18,031 nucleotides of DNA from CAZWBR01 sp964632305 (GCA_964632305.1 CAZWBR010000057.1:1-18031); one strand, 5' to 3'; positions 8,181 to 15,456 are shown, numbered from the stretch's first letter. Numbers and translations: made by a program. Notes: generated by a model not told the origin, from the sequence alone.

Positions 8181-8285
8181 ATGAAAACTTTTGATTATCT
8201 TACTATTGAAGTGCTTTCTAACGAAGAATTATCATCTGTTAAAGGTGGAACTAATCCTGTTTCTCCGGTTATCGTTGAAGAATAA
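8181..8285 (+). CDS. Double-glycine leader peptide, copy 1 (34 aa)
   Basis: A 34-codon gene from ATG 8181 to TAA 8283. Residues 1-24 form a leader ending in LSNEELSSVKGG, which fits the double-glycine pattern (L-S-x2-E-L-x2-V-x-G-G) of bacteriocin-type leaders and of Bacteroidota natural-product precursor families such as TIGR04149. The 10 residues after GG are TNPVSPVIVE-type, ending VEE. They lack cysteine and contain two prolines and three acidic or hydroxyl side chains, so a lanthipeptide-like product is unlikely. It has its own ECF-type promoter, lies divergent from the CHAT protease gene, and is identical to copy 2. No C39 exporter or modifying enzyme is encoded in the window. It could be a signal peptide, a protease substrate or a small toxin-like product. 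Confidence 0.75.
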   Translation: MKTFDYLTIEVLSNEELSSVKGGTNPVSPVIVEE

Positions 8286-8323
8286 TCAACTGCTCACTTT
8301 TTAGCATTCTACGATTTCTACGT

Positions 8324-8425
8324 TCATTGAGAAAATTGTGGTCGTGCAGGCGATATGTTGTGAGCGGTGTTGTTTATCATTTTCACTCGTTCTTTAAATC
8401 GTTCTTGACTGTGCCCATAATCCAT
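8324..8425 (-). CDS. Possible 33-aa ORF after the broken methyltransferase copy
   Basis: ATG 8425 to TGA 8324 reads a basic-acidic peptide starting MDYGHSQERFKERVKM. The frame stays open upstream into the methyltransferase stop region. The amino-acid mix looks protein-like but no family is recognised, and the ORF lies antisense to the 3' side of the peptide transcript. The same ORF exists in the other copy only because the whole block is identical, so conservation gives no support. Confidence 0.15.
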   Translation of the reverse strand: MDYGHSQERFKERVKMINNTAHNISPARPQFSQ

Positions 8426-8447
8426 AATTTCAACCTCTTGAACAAAA

Positions 8448-8960
8448 TCATCGAATGACTTTCCTGATCAAAATTTTCTCTTTGCGGGAGCCTCTGAAAA
8501 GCTCAAAGCAACGATAGCTGCAAGCTAAAGCCCCGTTATATAATTCTATCTTTCTTGACGGTTTAAGACCTATACTCTTTAGCCCCTCATCGGAGCTGGA
8601 TATTAGCCATGCGGTATAACCTGAAAATTTCTGTTTGAGGGTATCCCCGAATGAAGAGTACAAATCGATAAGTGATTTTGGTTTTAACCTTTCACCGTAC
8701 GGTGGGTTGGTCACAATCAATCCCGACTCAAAAGGCGGTATCAACTCCATGAATTCTTTCTCATGCTCGGCATTATAGATATCGGCAAAAAGTTTCTCAT
8801 CAAAATCGGGCCACAGTTCAAATCCAAACGACCTTCGGTACATACCGGGAGGAATTCCCATCGCGATCATCGCAGCCTCTATTAAAAATGTCACGGAACC
8901 GCACATCGGATTCCGAAAATTTATTTTTCTATCCCAGCCCGGAATCAAGATCATCCTGGC
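8448..8960 (-). pseudogene. Truncated duplicate of the THUMP-domain RNA methyltransferase gene
   Basis: This copies the 3' part of the intact gene at 10370-11533. The open frame (8448-8954, 168 codons) begins within the methyltransferase domain. The THUMP half is gone, and similarity fades out near 8960. Relative to the intact copy, 111 bases (37 codons, including the acidic SAM-binding 'FGSDIS' strand) are deleted in frame between two TCTTTC repeats. The glycine loop is damaged as well: PMCGSVTFLIEAA against PMCGSGTLLIEAA. NPPYGERL remains. Without the acidic motif or an RNA-binding half it should be inactive. The first 255 bases are identical to the intact gene, whereas the rest carries many changes. 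Confidence 0.85.
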
Positions 8961-9580
8961 AGCTACTTCTCCTTGTCTCTTCCCTAATTTTAGTTACAAA
9001 TCGATCCATTTATACTTATTCCTCACATTATTCGGTTATCCCTCACTTCAGTCGGAATAATACTCCTCAGGGTTGTAATGAAAAAAATGATTCAACACAT
9101 TTCATTTTTAACATTGGGGCCTTCTTTGTGATCCTGGTGTTTAGTGCTGAATCCAACAATATTCTAATAAAAGGCAATTATAACCTTTAAACACAAAGAG
9201 CACAACGAAGGCACAGAATTCACAAAGTCGAAATAATAAACTATTGGACAAAATACAGAAGAGACTCGGCCTTTATCGCATTGATCGCTTTATCGTTTAA
9301 TTTTTCCCCCATCCAGACCATCAGAGTCCGAATTAAATCTTGAATTACAGTTTTAATCTAAACATTCTTTCCTAAGGCCCATAAGGCTATTTATGATTTT
9401 TACCCTTCAAAGTCGTTTAAGCTTATTGAATCAAACAAGGTGAAATTGAAAAATATCTAATAATTTAGTTTTAATCGGAATCAGGAAAATTTCCAATAGG
9501 GTCTTTTCGGTATTCGATTAAATCTAAAATTCAGAGTATTCATTAATGGAATTCCCATTGGCTAAAGGAAACAAAATTGA
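8961..9580. other. 620-bp region with no recognisable gene
   Basis: This lies between the broken methyltransferase copy and the broken ORF at 9581. No ORF here looks like a protein. It contains an imperfect inverted repeat (9120-9211) of the 'CACAAAGAGCACAACGAAGG' type and otherwise AT-rich sequence. It is most simply decayed DNA left by the duplication. Confidence 0.5.
9120..9211. repeat. Imperfect 23-bp inverted repeat
   Basis: The left arm 9120-9142 (CCTTCTTTGTGATCCTGGTGTTT without its last bases) and the complement of 9189-9211 match at 19 of 23 positions around a 46-base spacer. The sequence style (CACAAAGAG, CACAACGAAGG) occurs as intergenic filler in Bacteroidota genomes. No transposase is adjacent. 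Confidence 0.4.
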
Positions 9581-9940
9581 TCAAAAGTAAGAGTTAAACC
9601 TCCATCCGGAAGAAACTACTACGGCGATTCGGTTATTCAACATTAGCAGGGGATCTTGTCCTGTGTCGCTTCTCAAAATTGATCCGCTAAGACACTCTTC
9701 ACCTAAAGCAATGTATTTCCTCATATTGATAAACATTACTGAATGACCAGGACTGACCATGGAAAATTTCGTCTCCGGGGCAAGCATTCCGACTGGTGGA
9801 CTTGTCTGGTCATAAAATAAAAATAGCCGCGAATCCTGACCATGAATGCCGCCAACCGGATGTACAACTCACAAGACCATCCCCTTGGGAAAACCTTCTT
9901 TATATCTCAGATAATGGATCGCAAAAAAAGAATGGGGCAT
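9581..9940 (-). pseudogene. Broken ORF of unknown family
   Basis: Reading from ATG 9940, the frame runs 23 codons (MPHSFFAIHYLRYKEGFPKG...) to an in-frame TGA at 9869-9871. It then continues open for 95 more codons to the stop at 9581. The part after the stop (VVHPVGGIHGQDSRLFLFYD... to SSGWRFNSYF) has a convincing protein composition with many Gly and aromatic residues, like the end of a secreted or beta-rich protein. I do not recognise the family. Read-through of one stop would give about 119 residues, so it is probably a C-terminal fragment with a nonsense change. The 9907-9919 part is shared with the region in front of the CHAT gene. Confidence 0.4.
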
Positions 9941-9946
9941 AAACAT

Positions 9947-9978
9947 AAAAAACAGCAATTCCTATATTGCTGTTTTTT
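9947..9978. terminator. Perfect 13-bp hairpin, bidirectional terminator
   Basis: The arms AAAAAACAGCAAT (9947-9959) and ATTGCTGTTTTTT (9966-9978) pair perfectly around a 6-base loop. They give a U-tail on either strand. It stands 50 bases before the promoter of peptide copy 2 and has no counterpart at copy 1. Confidence 0.7.
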
Positions 9979-10028
9979 AGATATTTAAAAAATACTTTAT
10001 TCTTTCTGCGAATTTTTTTCTAAAACGA

Positions 10029-10059
10029 GGGTAACCTTTTTATGAATTCCGGTATTAAC
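10029..10059 (+). promoter_or_regulatory. Predicted ECF promoter of GG-peptide copy 2
   Basis: Same boxes and spacing as at 8107-8137: GGGTAACCTTTT and GTATTAAC. The T-tract upstream is one base shorter, and the preceding sequence has diverged, so the promoter is the left edge of the perfectly conserved block. Confidence 0.7.
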
Positions 10060-10102
10060 TAGTGCAAGGAAACAATAAAGAAAACATTTAAAACTTACTA
10101 CT

Positions 10103-10207
10103 ATGAAAACTTTTGATTATCTTACTATTGAAGTGCTTTCTAACGAAGAATTATCATCTGTTAAAGGTGGAACTAATCCTGTTTCTCCGGTTATCGTTGA
10201 AGAATAA
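10103..10207 (+). CDS. Double-glycine leader peptide, copy 2 (34 aa)
   Basis: Identical in every base to the gene at 8181-8285, including promoter, leader and 3' region. The leader ends LSNEELSSVKGG and the predicted core is a short cysteine-free tail ending VEE. It is convergent with the intact RNA methyltransferase gene (stop at 10370), and no T-rich hairpin separates them. The peptide mRNA may therefore run antisense into the end of that gene. Two identical genes would raise dosage or mark a recent conversion event. Confidence 0.75.
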   Translation: MKTFDYLTIEVLSNEELSSVKGGTNPVSPVIVEE

Positions 10208-10245
10208 TCAACTGCTCACTTTTTAGCATTCTACGATTTCTACGT

Positions 10246-10347
10246 TCATTGAGAAAATTGTGGTCGTGCAGGCGATATGTTGTGAGCGGTGTTGTTTATC
10301 ATTTTCACTCGTTCTTTAAATCGTTCTTGACTGTGCCCATAATCCAT
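10246..10347 (-). CDS. Possible 33-aa ORF after the RNA methyltransferase gene
   Basis: Identical to the ORF at 8324-8425 (starts MDYGHSQERFKERVKM). It begins 22 bases after the methyltransferase stop in a plausible co-transcribed position. No family is recognised, so it may be chance. Confidence 0.18.
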   Translation of the reverse strand: MDYGHSQERFKERVKMINNTAHNISPARPQFSQ

Positions 10348-10369
10348 AATTTCAACCTCTTGAACAAAA

Positions 10370-11533
10370 TCATCGAATGACTTTCCTGATCAAAATTTTC
10401 TCTTTGCGGGAGCCTCTGAAAAGCTCAAAGCAACGATAGCTGCAAGCTAAAGCCCCGTTATATAATTCTATCTTTCTTGACGGTTTAAGACCTATACTCT
10501 TTAGCCCCTCATCGGAGCTGGATATTAGCCATGCGGTATAACCTGAAAATTTCTGTTTGAGGGTATCCCCGAATGAAGAGTACAAATCGATAAGTGATTT
10601 TGGTTTTAACCTTTCACCGTACGGCGGATTGGTCACAATCAATCCCGACTCAAAAGGCGGTACCAACTCCATGAAATCTTTCGTCTGGATTTCTATTTTT
10701 TTCGACAGCCCGGCATTTTTGATATTTGCCTTAGCTATCGCACAATTCCGAATGGAAATATCCGATCCGAAAATTTTGCCGGTAAACTCTTTCTCATACT
10801 CGGTATTATAGATATCGGCAAAAAGTTTCTCATCAAAATCGGGCCACAGTTCAAATCCAAAAGACTTTCGGTACATACCGGGAGGAATTCCCATCGCGAT
10901 CATCGCAGCCTCTATTAAAAGTGTTCCGGAACCACACATCGGATCCAGGAAATTTGTTTTTCCATCCCATCCTGCCAATAAGAGCATTCCTGCGGCCAAA
11001 ACCTCATTGAGCGGCGCATCACCCTGTCCGACCCGGTAGCCACGTTTGTGCAACGACTCCCCTGAACTATCGAGCGAAAGGATACATTTATCCCCCATCA
11101 GGTAAATATTGATGCGGATATCCGGATTTTCAACATTGACCGATGGGCGTTTCCCTGTTGCTTCACGAAAATGGTCTGCAATCGCATCTTTCACCTTCAA
11201 TGAAGCGTACATCGAATTGACAAATATTTCTGACTGGACGGTGCTGTCGATGGCAAAGGTTTTTCCCAATGCAAGATAATCGGTCCAGTTGATCTCCTTG
11301 GTCTTACTATAAAGATCATCTCTATTCTTAACCGTAAATTCCGCAATTGGTTTTAACACCTTCAGGGCTGTTCTTAAACTGAAATTGGCTTTATAGAGGA
11401 GCTCTTTGTCGCCAATGAATGAAACCGCGCGTCGTTCCGGGGTAACTGATTCACCGCCCAGGGCAGTAATTTCATCAGCCAGGACCTGTTCCAGTCCGGC
11501 AAATGTTTTTGCAACTATTTTAAACTTATTCAC
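10370..11533 (-). CDS. rlmL: THUMP-domain class I SAM-dependent RNA methyltransferase (RlmL/YpsC type)
   Basis: The 387-residue protein matches the length of stand-alone RlmL (YpsC), which makes N2-methylguanosine in 23S rRNA. It starts at GTG 11533; the ATG ten bases upstream is out of frame. Residues 1-60 (KIVAKTFAGLEQVLADEI) and the following THUMP region bind RNA. The SAM-binding loop is DPMCGSGTLLIEAA, the acidic strand is FGSDIS, and the catalytic motif is NPPYGERL, as expected for guanine N2 methylation. It is the first gene of the ordinary minus-strand block and 136 bases downstream of the serine acetyltransferase gene. Its last 255 bases lie in the 598-bp block shared with the truncated copy. 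The exact guanine target is inferred from family only. Confidence 0.85.
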   Translation of the reverse strand: MNKFKIVAKTFAGLEQVLADEITALGGESVTPERRAVSFIGDKELLYKANFSLRTALKVLKPIAEFTVKNRDDLYSKTKEINWTDYLALGKTFAIDSTVQSEIFVNSMYASLKVKDAIADHFREATGKRPSVNVENPDIRINIYLMGDKCILSLDSSGESLHKRGYRVGQGDAPLNEVLAAGMLLLAGWDGKTNFLDPMCGSGTLLIEAAMIAMGIPPGMYRKSFGFELWPDFDEKLFADIYNTEYEKEFTGKIFGSDISIRNCAIAKANIKNAGLSKKIEIQTKDFMELVPPFESGLIVTNPPYGERLKPKSLIDLYSSFGDTLKQKFSGYTAWLISSSDEGLKSIGLKPSRKIELYNGALACSYRCFELFRGSRKEKILIRKVIR

Positions 11534-11669
11534 AACCTATCATTTAAATTCTTCAACTCAATTCAACCGATCCTTTTCCATCATTTCATTCAATCAGTCT
11601 ATCAAAGGATATCGGCCCAATTTTCAGCGCGTAAAAGTAATATATTAAAATTTACTACACAGGGTAAAC

Positions 11670-12605
11670 TTAAATTCCTCCGCCAAAACTGAACTCGGCC
11701 ATTTTCACCTTGTTTTGCAAGATCCTCGAATTAGGAGGTAAATCATTGGTTACCCAAACGTTTCCGCCGATAACCGAGTCATGACCGATGGTGATACGGC
11801 CAAGAATCGACGCATTGGAATAAACAATAACATTATCCTCCACAATCGGATGTCGCGGAATTCCCTTCACGGGATTGCCTGCTTCATCGAGAGGGAAGCT
11901 CTTTGCCCCAAGGGTTACTCCCTGATAAAGCTTCACATTGTTGCCAATTATGCAGGTAGATCCAATCACGACACCGGTTCCGTGGTCAATAGTAAAATAC
12001 TCCCCGATGACAGCTTCCGGGTTGATATCGATTCCTGTTTCCGAATGGGCCATTTCCGTTATGATGCGGGGAATGAGTGGCACGCCCAATTTATAAAGGG
12101 AATGAGCAATCCGGTAACTTGATATGGCCCGAATAGCCGGGTAACAAAAGATAACCTCCCCAAAATTATTGGCCGCTGGGTCACCCAAATAGGCCGCTTC
12201 AACATCTGTGATCAGGATTCGGCGAAGTTCTGGAAGGGAAGTGATAAAGTCCGCGGTGATCAGATCGGCTTGCTTCTTTCGCTCAGAATGATCCTCGGGC
12301 ATTTCCTTCTCACAGATAAAACAGAGCCCGGCCAGAACCTGTTCGGAGAGAGACTCATAAACCTCATCAACCAAAACCCCGATATAAAACTGGAAAGTTG
12401 AAGGGTGCAGATTTATCTCTCCAAAGTAACCGGGGAAAATAATCTGCCGTATCTTATCTACTATTGTTTTCAGCTTCTCGGTCGAGGGCATAGGCTCCCC
12501 GGCCCGATGATGATGGCAAACCTTTTCATTGACAGTTGCATCGGCCAAACAGCGAACCGATGAGGTCACCCACTCCTGAATCAGATCATTCTTATAGTTA
12601 CCCAT
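11670..12605 (-). CDS. cysE: Serine O-acetyltransferase
   Basis: Transfers acetyl from acetyl-CoA to L-serine, the first step of cysteine synthesis in the cytoplasm. The 311 residues contain an N-terminal helical part and a C-terminal left-handed beta-helix of hexapeptide repeats (from about residue 200: GIDINPEAVIGEYF, GTGVVIGSTCIIG, GVTLGAK). Typical catalytic elements are present: 'GDPAA', 'MAHSETGIDI' and 'IDHGTGVVIG', with the two histidines. It is longer than enterobacterial CysE (about 273) because of an N-terminal extension, as in many Bacteroidota. No O-acetylserine sulfhydrylase gene is adjacent. It lies between the NAD-salvage pair and the methyltransferase gene, probably as a separate unit. 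Confidence 0.9.
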   Translation of the reverse strand: MGNYKNDLIQEWVTSSVRCLADATVNEKVCHHHRAGEPMPSTEKLKTIVDKIRQIIFPGYFGEINLHPSTFQFYIGVLVDEVYESLSEQVLAGLCFICEKEMPEDHSERKKQADLITADFITSLPELRRILITDVEAAYLGDPAANNFGEVIFCYPAIRAISSYRIAHSLYKLGVPLIPRIITEMAHSETGIDINPEAVIGEYFTIDHGTGVVIGSTCIIGNNVKLYQGVTLGAKSFPLDEAGNPVKGIPRHPIVEDNVIVYSNASILGRITIGHDSVIGGNVWVTNDLPPNSRILQNKVKMAEFSFGGGI

Positions 12606-12700
12606 ATAACTGATGGTTAATTTTTTTATCTGAACAAATCAATAACTCCGGGTTGCGGAACAATCTCACAAGGATAATCCCGATTAAAACCTAAAGTTAC

Positions 12701-13240
12701 TTAAGTAATTCCATTTTTTCTTAATATTTCAAGGGCATTTTGAAGACGCTCTTCTCCAACACCCTCAACAATCTCATATTTAAATCCGAACGATAAAATT
12801 TCGGAACAATACTGCCGGAAAAGACCTTCCCGACGCTCACCCCCATTTTCCCTGACCCGATCGGCGACCCAAGGAAGATCGGTACTGCAAACCAGGAAAA
12901 GATCAATCTCCGAGGAGGAAATATGATCAATGATCCATTGGGGACAATGACCGTAAACCACATCGAACCACACCTTTGTTATGATGAACCAGGTATCGAA
13001 GAATAATATCCCGTTTGAAGCATTCTCAGCAAACTCAGTTTCCATGGCCGCCTGTACCCTGGCAATCATTTCAACATCATGAAAAGTATATGGCCGGTCA
13101 AGTCGCTCAATATATGATCTCGCGTATTCCGGGACACAGATCGTGCCTATTGCTTTGGCCAACGCTACCGACAACTCGGTCTTCCCGGTCGATTCGGGGC
13201 CAGAGATTACGATTCGCTTTAAGCGGCCTCTTCTATCCAT
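12701..13240 (-). CDS. NadR-type nicotinamide riboside kinase / AAA ATPase domain protein
   Basis: I start it at ATG 13240 (179 residues), which has AAGAGAGAG directly upstream, rather than at ATG 13267, nine codons earlier. It overlaps the end of the PnuC gene by 22 bases, so the two are coupled. The P-loop is GPESTGKTEL and a following 'PEYARSYIE' is typical of the NadR C-terminal kinase domain. 'FFDTWFIITKVW' and 'DLPWVADRVRENGGERREG' also match. This domain phosphorylates nicotinamide riboside to NMN, trapping what PnuC brings in. The NadR DNA-binding and adenylyltransferase parts are absent. Confidence 0.85.
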   Translation of the reverse strand: MDRRGRLKRIVISGPESTGKTELSVALAKAIGTICVPEYARSYIERLDRPYTFHDVEMIARVQAAMETEFAENASNGILFFDTWFIITKVWFDVVYGHCPQWIIDHISSSEIDLFLVCSTDLPWVADRVRENGGERREGLFRQYCSEILSFGFKYEIVEGVGEERLQNALEILRKNGIT

Positions 13241-13821
13241 TTTCTCTCTCTTAATTCTTTGTTCCATGTATTGTAGCCGGCAATCGCCAAAACCGTATAT
13301 ATCACAAAGAGCAACGTAGTCGGATACAATCCCTTAATAAAATATAGTATTAATGAAACAGCATCAACAATTACCCATAAAATCCAATGCTCAATTTTTT
13401 TCCGGGCCAGCATCCAGGTGGCAACAATACTGAGCGCCGTAGTAAAAGCATCCCAATAGGGAACCGGAGAATCGGTAAACCGCACCAAAACCCATGAGAT
13501 AAATGCAAAAAGAAGGATATTGGCCAGAAACAACTTCATCCATAGGGTCCAATCGGTCCTTGAAATATGCAATTCGGCACCAGAGTTTCCACCGTGCTGC
13601 CAGTTCCACCAGCCATAAATACTGACAACGACATAATAAACCTGAAGTCCCATATCGGCATAAAACTTGGAAACAAAGAATACCGTGACATAGAATAGGG
13701 AGGTGATCAATCCCACCGGCCAGGTCAGATAATGCTGCCGGATTGAAAACCCGATGTACAACAGACCGGTTATTGCCCCGCAAACCTCAATCCAGTTCTT
13801 AAAAATCCAGTCGAATAACAT
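13219..13821 (-). CDS. pnuC: Nicotinamide riboside transporter PnuC
   Basis: A 200-residue inner-membrane protein with about seven hydrophobic segments. The family signature region reads 'GLLYIGFSIRQ', 'YVVVSIYGWWNWQHGG' and 'DAVSLILYFIKGLYPTTLLFVIYTVLAIAGYNTW'; the WNW and the YxxxGL region are typical of PnuC. I use ATG 13821. The longer frame begins at TTG 13848, inside an 18-base tandem repeat. It imports nicotinamide riboside by facilitated diffusion, driven by phosphorylation by the overlapping kinase. It lies 27 bases after the S41 protease gene. Confidence 0.9.
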   Translation of the reverse strand: MLFDWIFKNWIEVCGAITGLLYIGFSIRQHYLTWPVGLITSLFYVTVFFVSKFYADMGLQVYYVVVSIYGWWNWQHGGNSGAELHISRTDWTLWMKLFLANILLFAFISWVLVRFTDSPVPYWDAFTTALSIVATWMLARKKIEHWILWVIVDAVSLILYFIKGLYPTTLLFVIYTVLAIAGYNTWNKELRERKWIEEAA

Positions 13822-13848
13822 GTTGAACAATTCTTTGCTGTTGAACAA

Positions 13849-15456
13849 TTACTTACCCAACAACCTGTTGTAAAGTTTCGGGTCGCCCAACACTTCTATG
13901 GCCTTTAAAAGCTCATCATCATCTTCGAGCATTATTTGATAATAAGCGCCCGATTCATATAAGTCTCTTGCCAACAAGGCCTTTATCTGTTTTTTTATGA
14001 TCGCTCCCGACACTTTTAGGCTCTCCTCATCCTTTTCAATCCCCTCCTTATCGCCGGCAGCAATCACCTCATCCATCATGCTTTGCGAGACCTCATATTT
14101 GTTCCTGAACGAAGACAAATCAGGATAGCGCGCTAATATATTGCCCCTGTTCTGATCAATATATTTGATCACATAAGGGAACAGAACGTTATTTCGCACC
14201 AGGTTATTGTAGTAACGGTAATAGATCGAAGTATCCATTGGGACAAAGACGTCAGGAACGATCCCTCCCCCACTGTATACTTTTCGTTTGGTCACCAGCG
14301 TCTCGGTCATCAACGAATCGGCCATATGAATGCTATCTTTACTGAACATCTCCCCTTTCTCAAACCGGTTGTAAAAGTCATTCCGGTAATCCTGAATATT
14401 ATCCGTGTAAGGACGCTGAATATTCCGTCCGGCAGGGGTATAATAATGGGCTGTAGTTAACCTGATCATTGATCCGTCATTTAAGACGAAGGGTTGCTGA
14501 ACCAGTCCTTTCCCGAAAGTACGACGTCCGATCAGCAAACCACGGTCCCAATCCTGGATGGCGCCGGCGACAATCTCGGAAGCCGAAGCCGTGCCATCAT
14601 CGATCAGGATCACCAGGTTCCCGGCCATGAATGTCCCCCTGACCGTAGAGACGTAATTTCTTCTCGGATTATGAATCCCTTCGGTATAAACGATCAGCTT
14701 GTTTTGGTCGAGGAACTGGTTGGCCAATTCATAGGCTGCACCAAGAAATCCCCCCCCGTTTCCGCGGAGATCGAGGACCAGGTTTTTGATTTTGTTCTCC
14801 CGCGACAACAATTTCATTGCCTCGTTATACTCATCGATGGTGGTGGCCGAAAACCGGTTCAGCTTAATAAAAGCAGTCTCTTTATCCAGCATATATGCGG
14901 CATCCAGACTGTAAATCGGTATTTTATCCCTGACAATGGTAAACTCCATCGGACTCACCTCTCCTCGCCGGACCACGGCCAGTTTTACTGTGGTTCCTTT
15001 ATCCCCCCGCAGCATTTCAAGAACATCCTGATTTTTCAATCCGGTCGATGCAATATTTTTCCCGTCCACCCTGATTATACGGTCACCCGGACGCAGCCCC
15101 ACTTTCTCGGAAGGCCCGCCCGGTATGGTGGTCATTACGATCAGGGTATCCTGAAGAATGTTAAACGATATCCCAATCCCTTCAAAGTTGCCTTCCAACG
15201 GCTGGTTCATATCCTCCACTTCGCTCTTCGAGATATAGACTGAGTGGGGATCAAGCTTGGCCAACATCTCAACAATGGCATTCTCGGTCAATTGGTTCAC
15301 ATTCGCCGTATCGACATAGAAACTCTCGATCAAACGCAATACCCGACCAAATTTAATGGCCTGTCCCTGCACATCCTGCCCGGAGACAGATGCAGAAATC
15401 CCTATCCATAACACCACCAGAACAGATCTCAAAAAAGAAAAATTAAAACATCTCAT
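13849..15456 (-). CDS. S41-family C-terminal processing protease (CtpA/Prc-like)
   Basis: The 535-residue protein has a signal peptide (residues 1-26, cleavage near VSGQD) and should act in the periplasm. A PDZ domain spans about 85-170 (EGIGISFNI, GLRPGDRIIRVDGK). The S41 core follows. The catalytic Ser/Lys dyad is S291 in 'GTASASEIV' and K316 in 'RRTFGKGLVQ', 25 residues apart as in Prc. The conserved 'LVLDLRGNGGG' is present. It trims exported proteins from their C-termini. The C-terminal 150 residues are a helical extension seen in many Bacteroidota members. The PnuC gene follows 27 bases later, and the two may be co-transcribed. Confidence 0.93.
   Translation of the reverse strand: MRCFNFSFLRSVLVVLWIGISASVSGQDVQGQAIKFGRVLRLIESFYVDTANVNQLTENAIVEMLAKLDPHSVYISKSEVEDMNQPLEGNFEGIGISFNILQDTLIVMTTIPGGPSEKVGLRPGDRIIRVDGKNIASTGLKNQDVLEMLRGDKGTTVKLAVVRRGEVSPMEFTIVRDKIPIYSLDAAYMLDKETAFIKLNRFSATTIDEYNEAMKLLSRENKIKNLVLDLRGNGGGFLGAAYELANQFLDQNKLIVYTEGIHNPRRNYVSTVRGTFMAGNLVILIDDGTASASEIVAGAIQDWDRGLLIGRRTFGKGLVQQPFVLNDGSMIRLTTAHYYTPAGRNIQRPYTDNIQDYRNDFYNRFEKGEMFSKDSIHMADSLMTETLVTKRKVYSGGGIVPDVFVPMDTSIYYRYYNNLVRNNVLFPYVIKYIDQNRGNILARYPDLSSFRNKYEVSQSMMDEVIAAGDKEGIEKDEESLKVSGAIIKKQIKALLARDLYESGAYYQIMLEDDDELLKAIEVLGDPKLYNRLLGK

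Larger units (their letters stand above)
8105..8702. repeat. 598-bp identical repeat, copy 1
   Basis: By eye, every base from 8105 to 8702 equals 10027-10624 (offset 1922). The block spans the ECF promoter, the whole GG-peptide gene, its 3' region and the end of the methyltransferase gene. Similarity continues at a lower level on both sides: left to about 7982 (TCAGATAATGGAT is shared with 9907-9919), right to about 8960. Confidence 0.85.
10027..10624. repeat. 598-bp identical repeat, copy 2
   Basis: Identical to 8105-8702. This copy keeps the peptide gene next to the complete methyltransferase gene, so it is the more likely ancestral arrangement of the right-hand part. Confidence 0.85.

Noticed and set aside
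8181..8285. Lanthipeptide or other cysteine-based RiPP precursor
   Set aside because: The region after the GG motif has no cysteine, and no lanthionine synthetase, radical SAM enzyme or C39 peptidase is encoded in the window.
8888..9190. Plus-strand 100-codon ORF over the end of the broken methyltransferase copy
   Set aside because: It is partly antisense to the duplicate and runs through the inverted-repeat region. It has Ser/Asn-rich low-complexity composition and no promoter or recognisable domain.
9120..9211. Inverted repeat as insertion-sequence ends
   Set aside because: Only 46 bases lie between the arms, there is no transposase ORF and I see no target-site duplication. It is more like intergenic filler.
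7982..10980. Duplication caused by a mobile element
   Set aside because: No transposase, integrase or terminal inverted repeats are seen at either edge of the two copies.
14494..15243. Long plus-strand ORF (249 codons)
   Set aside because: It is the antisense shadow of the S41 protease gene, whose motifs are unmistakable.
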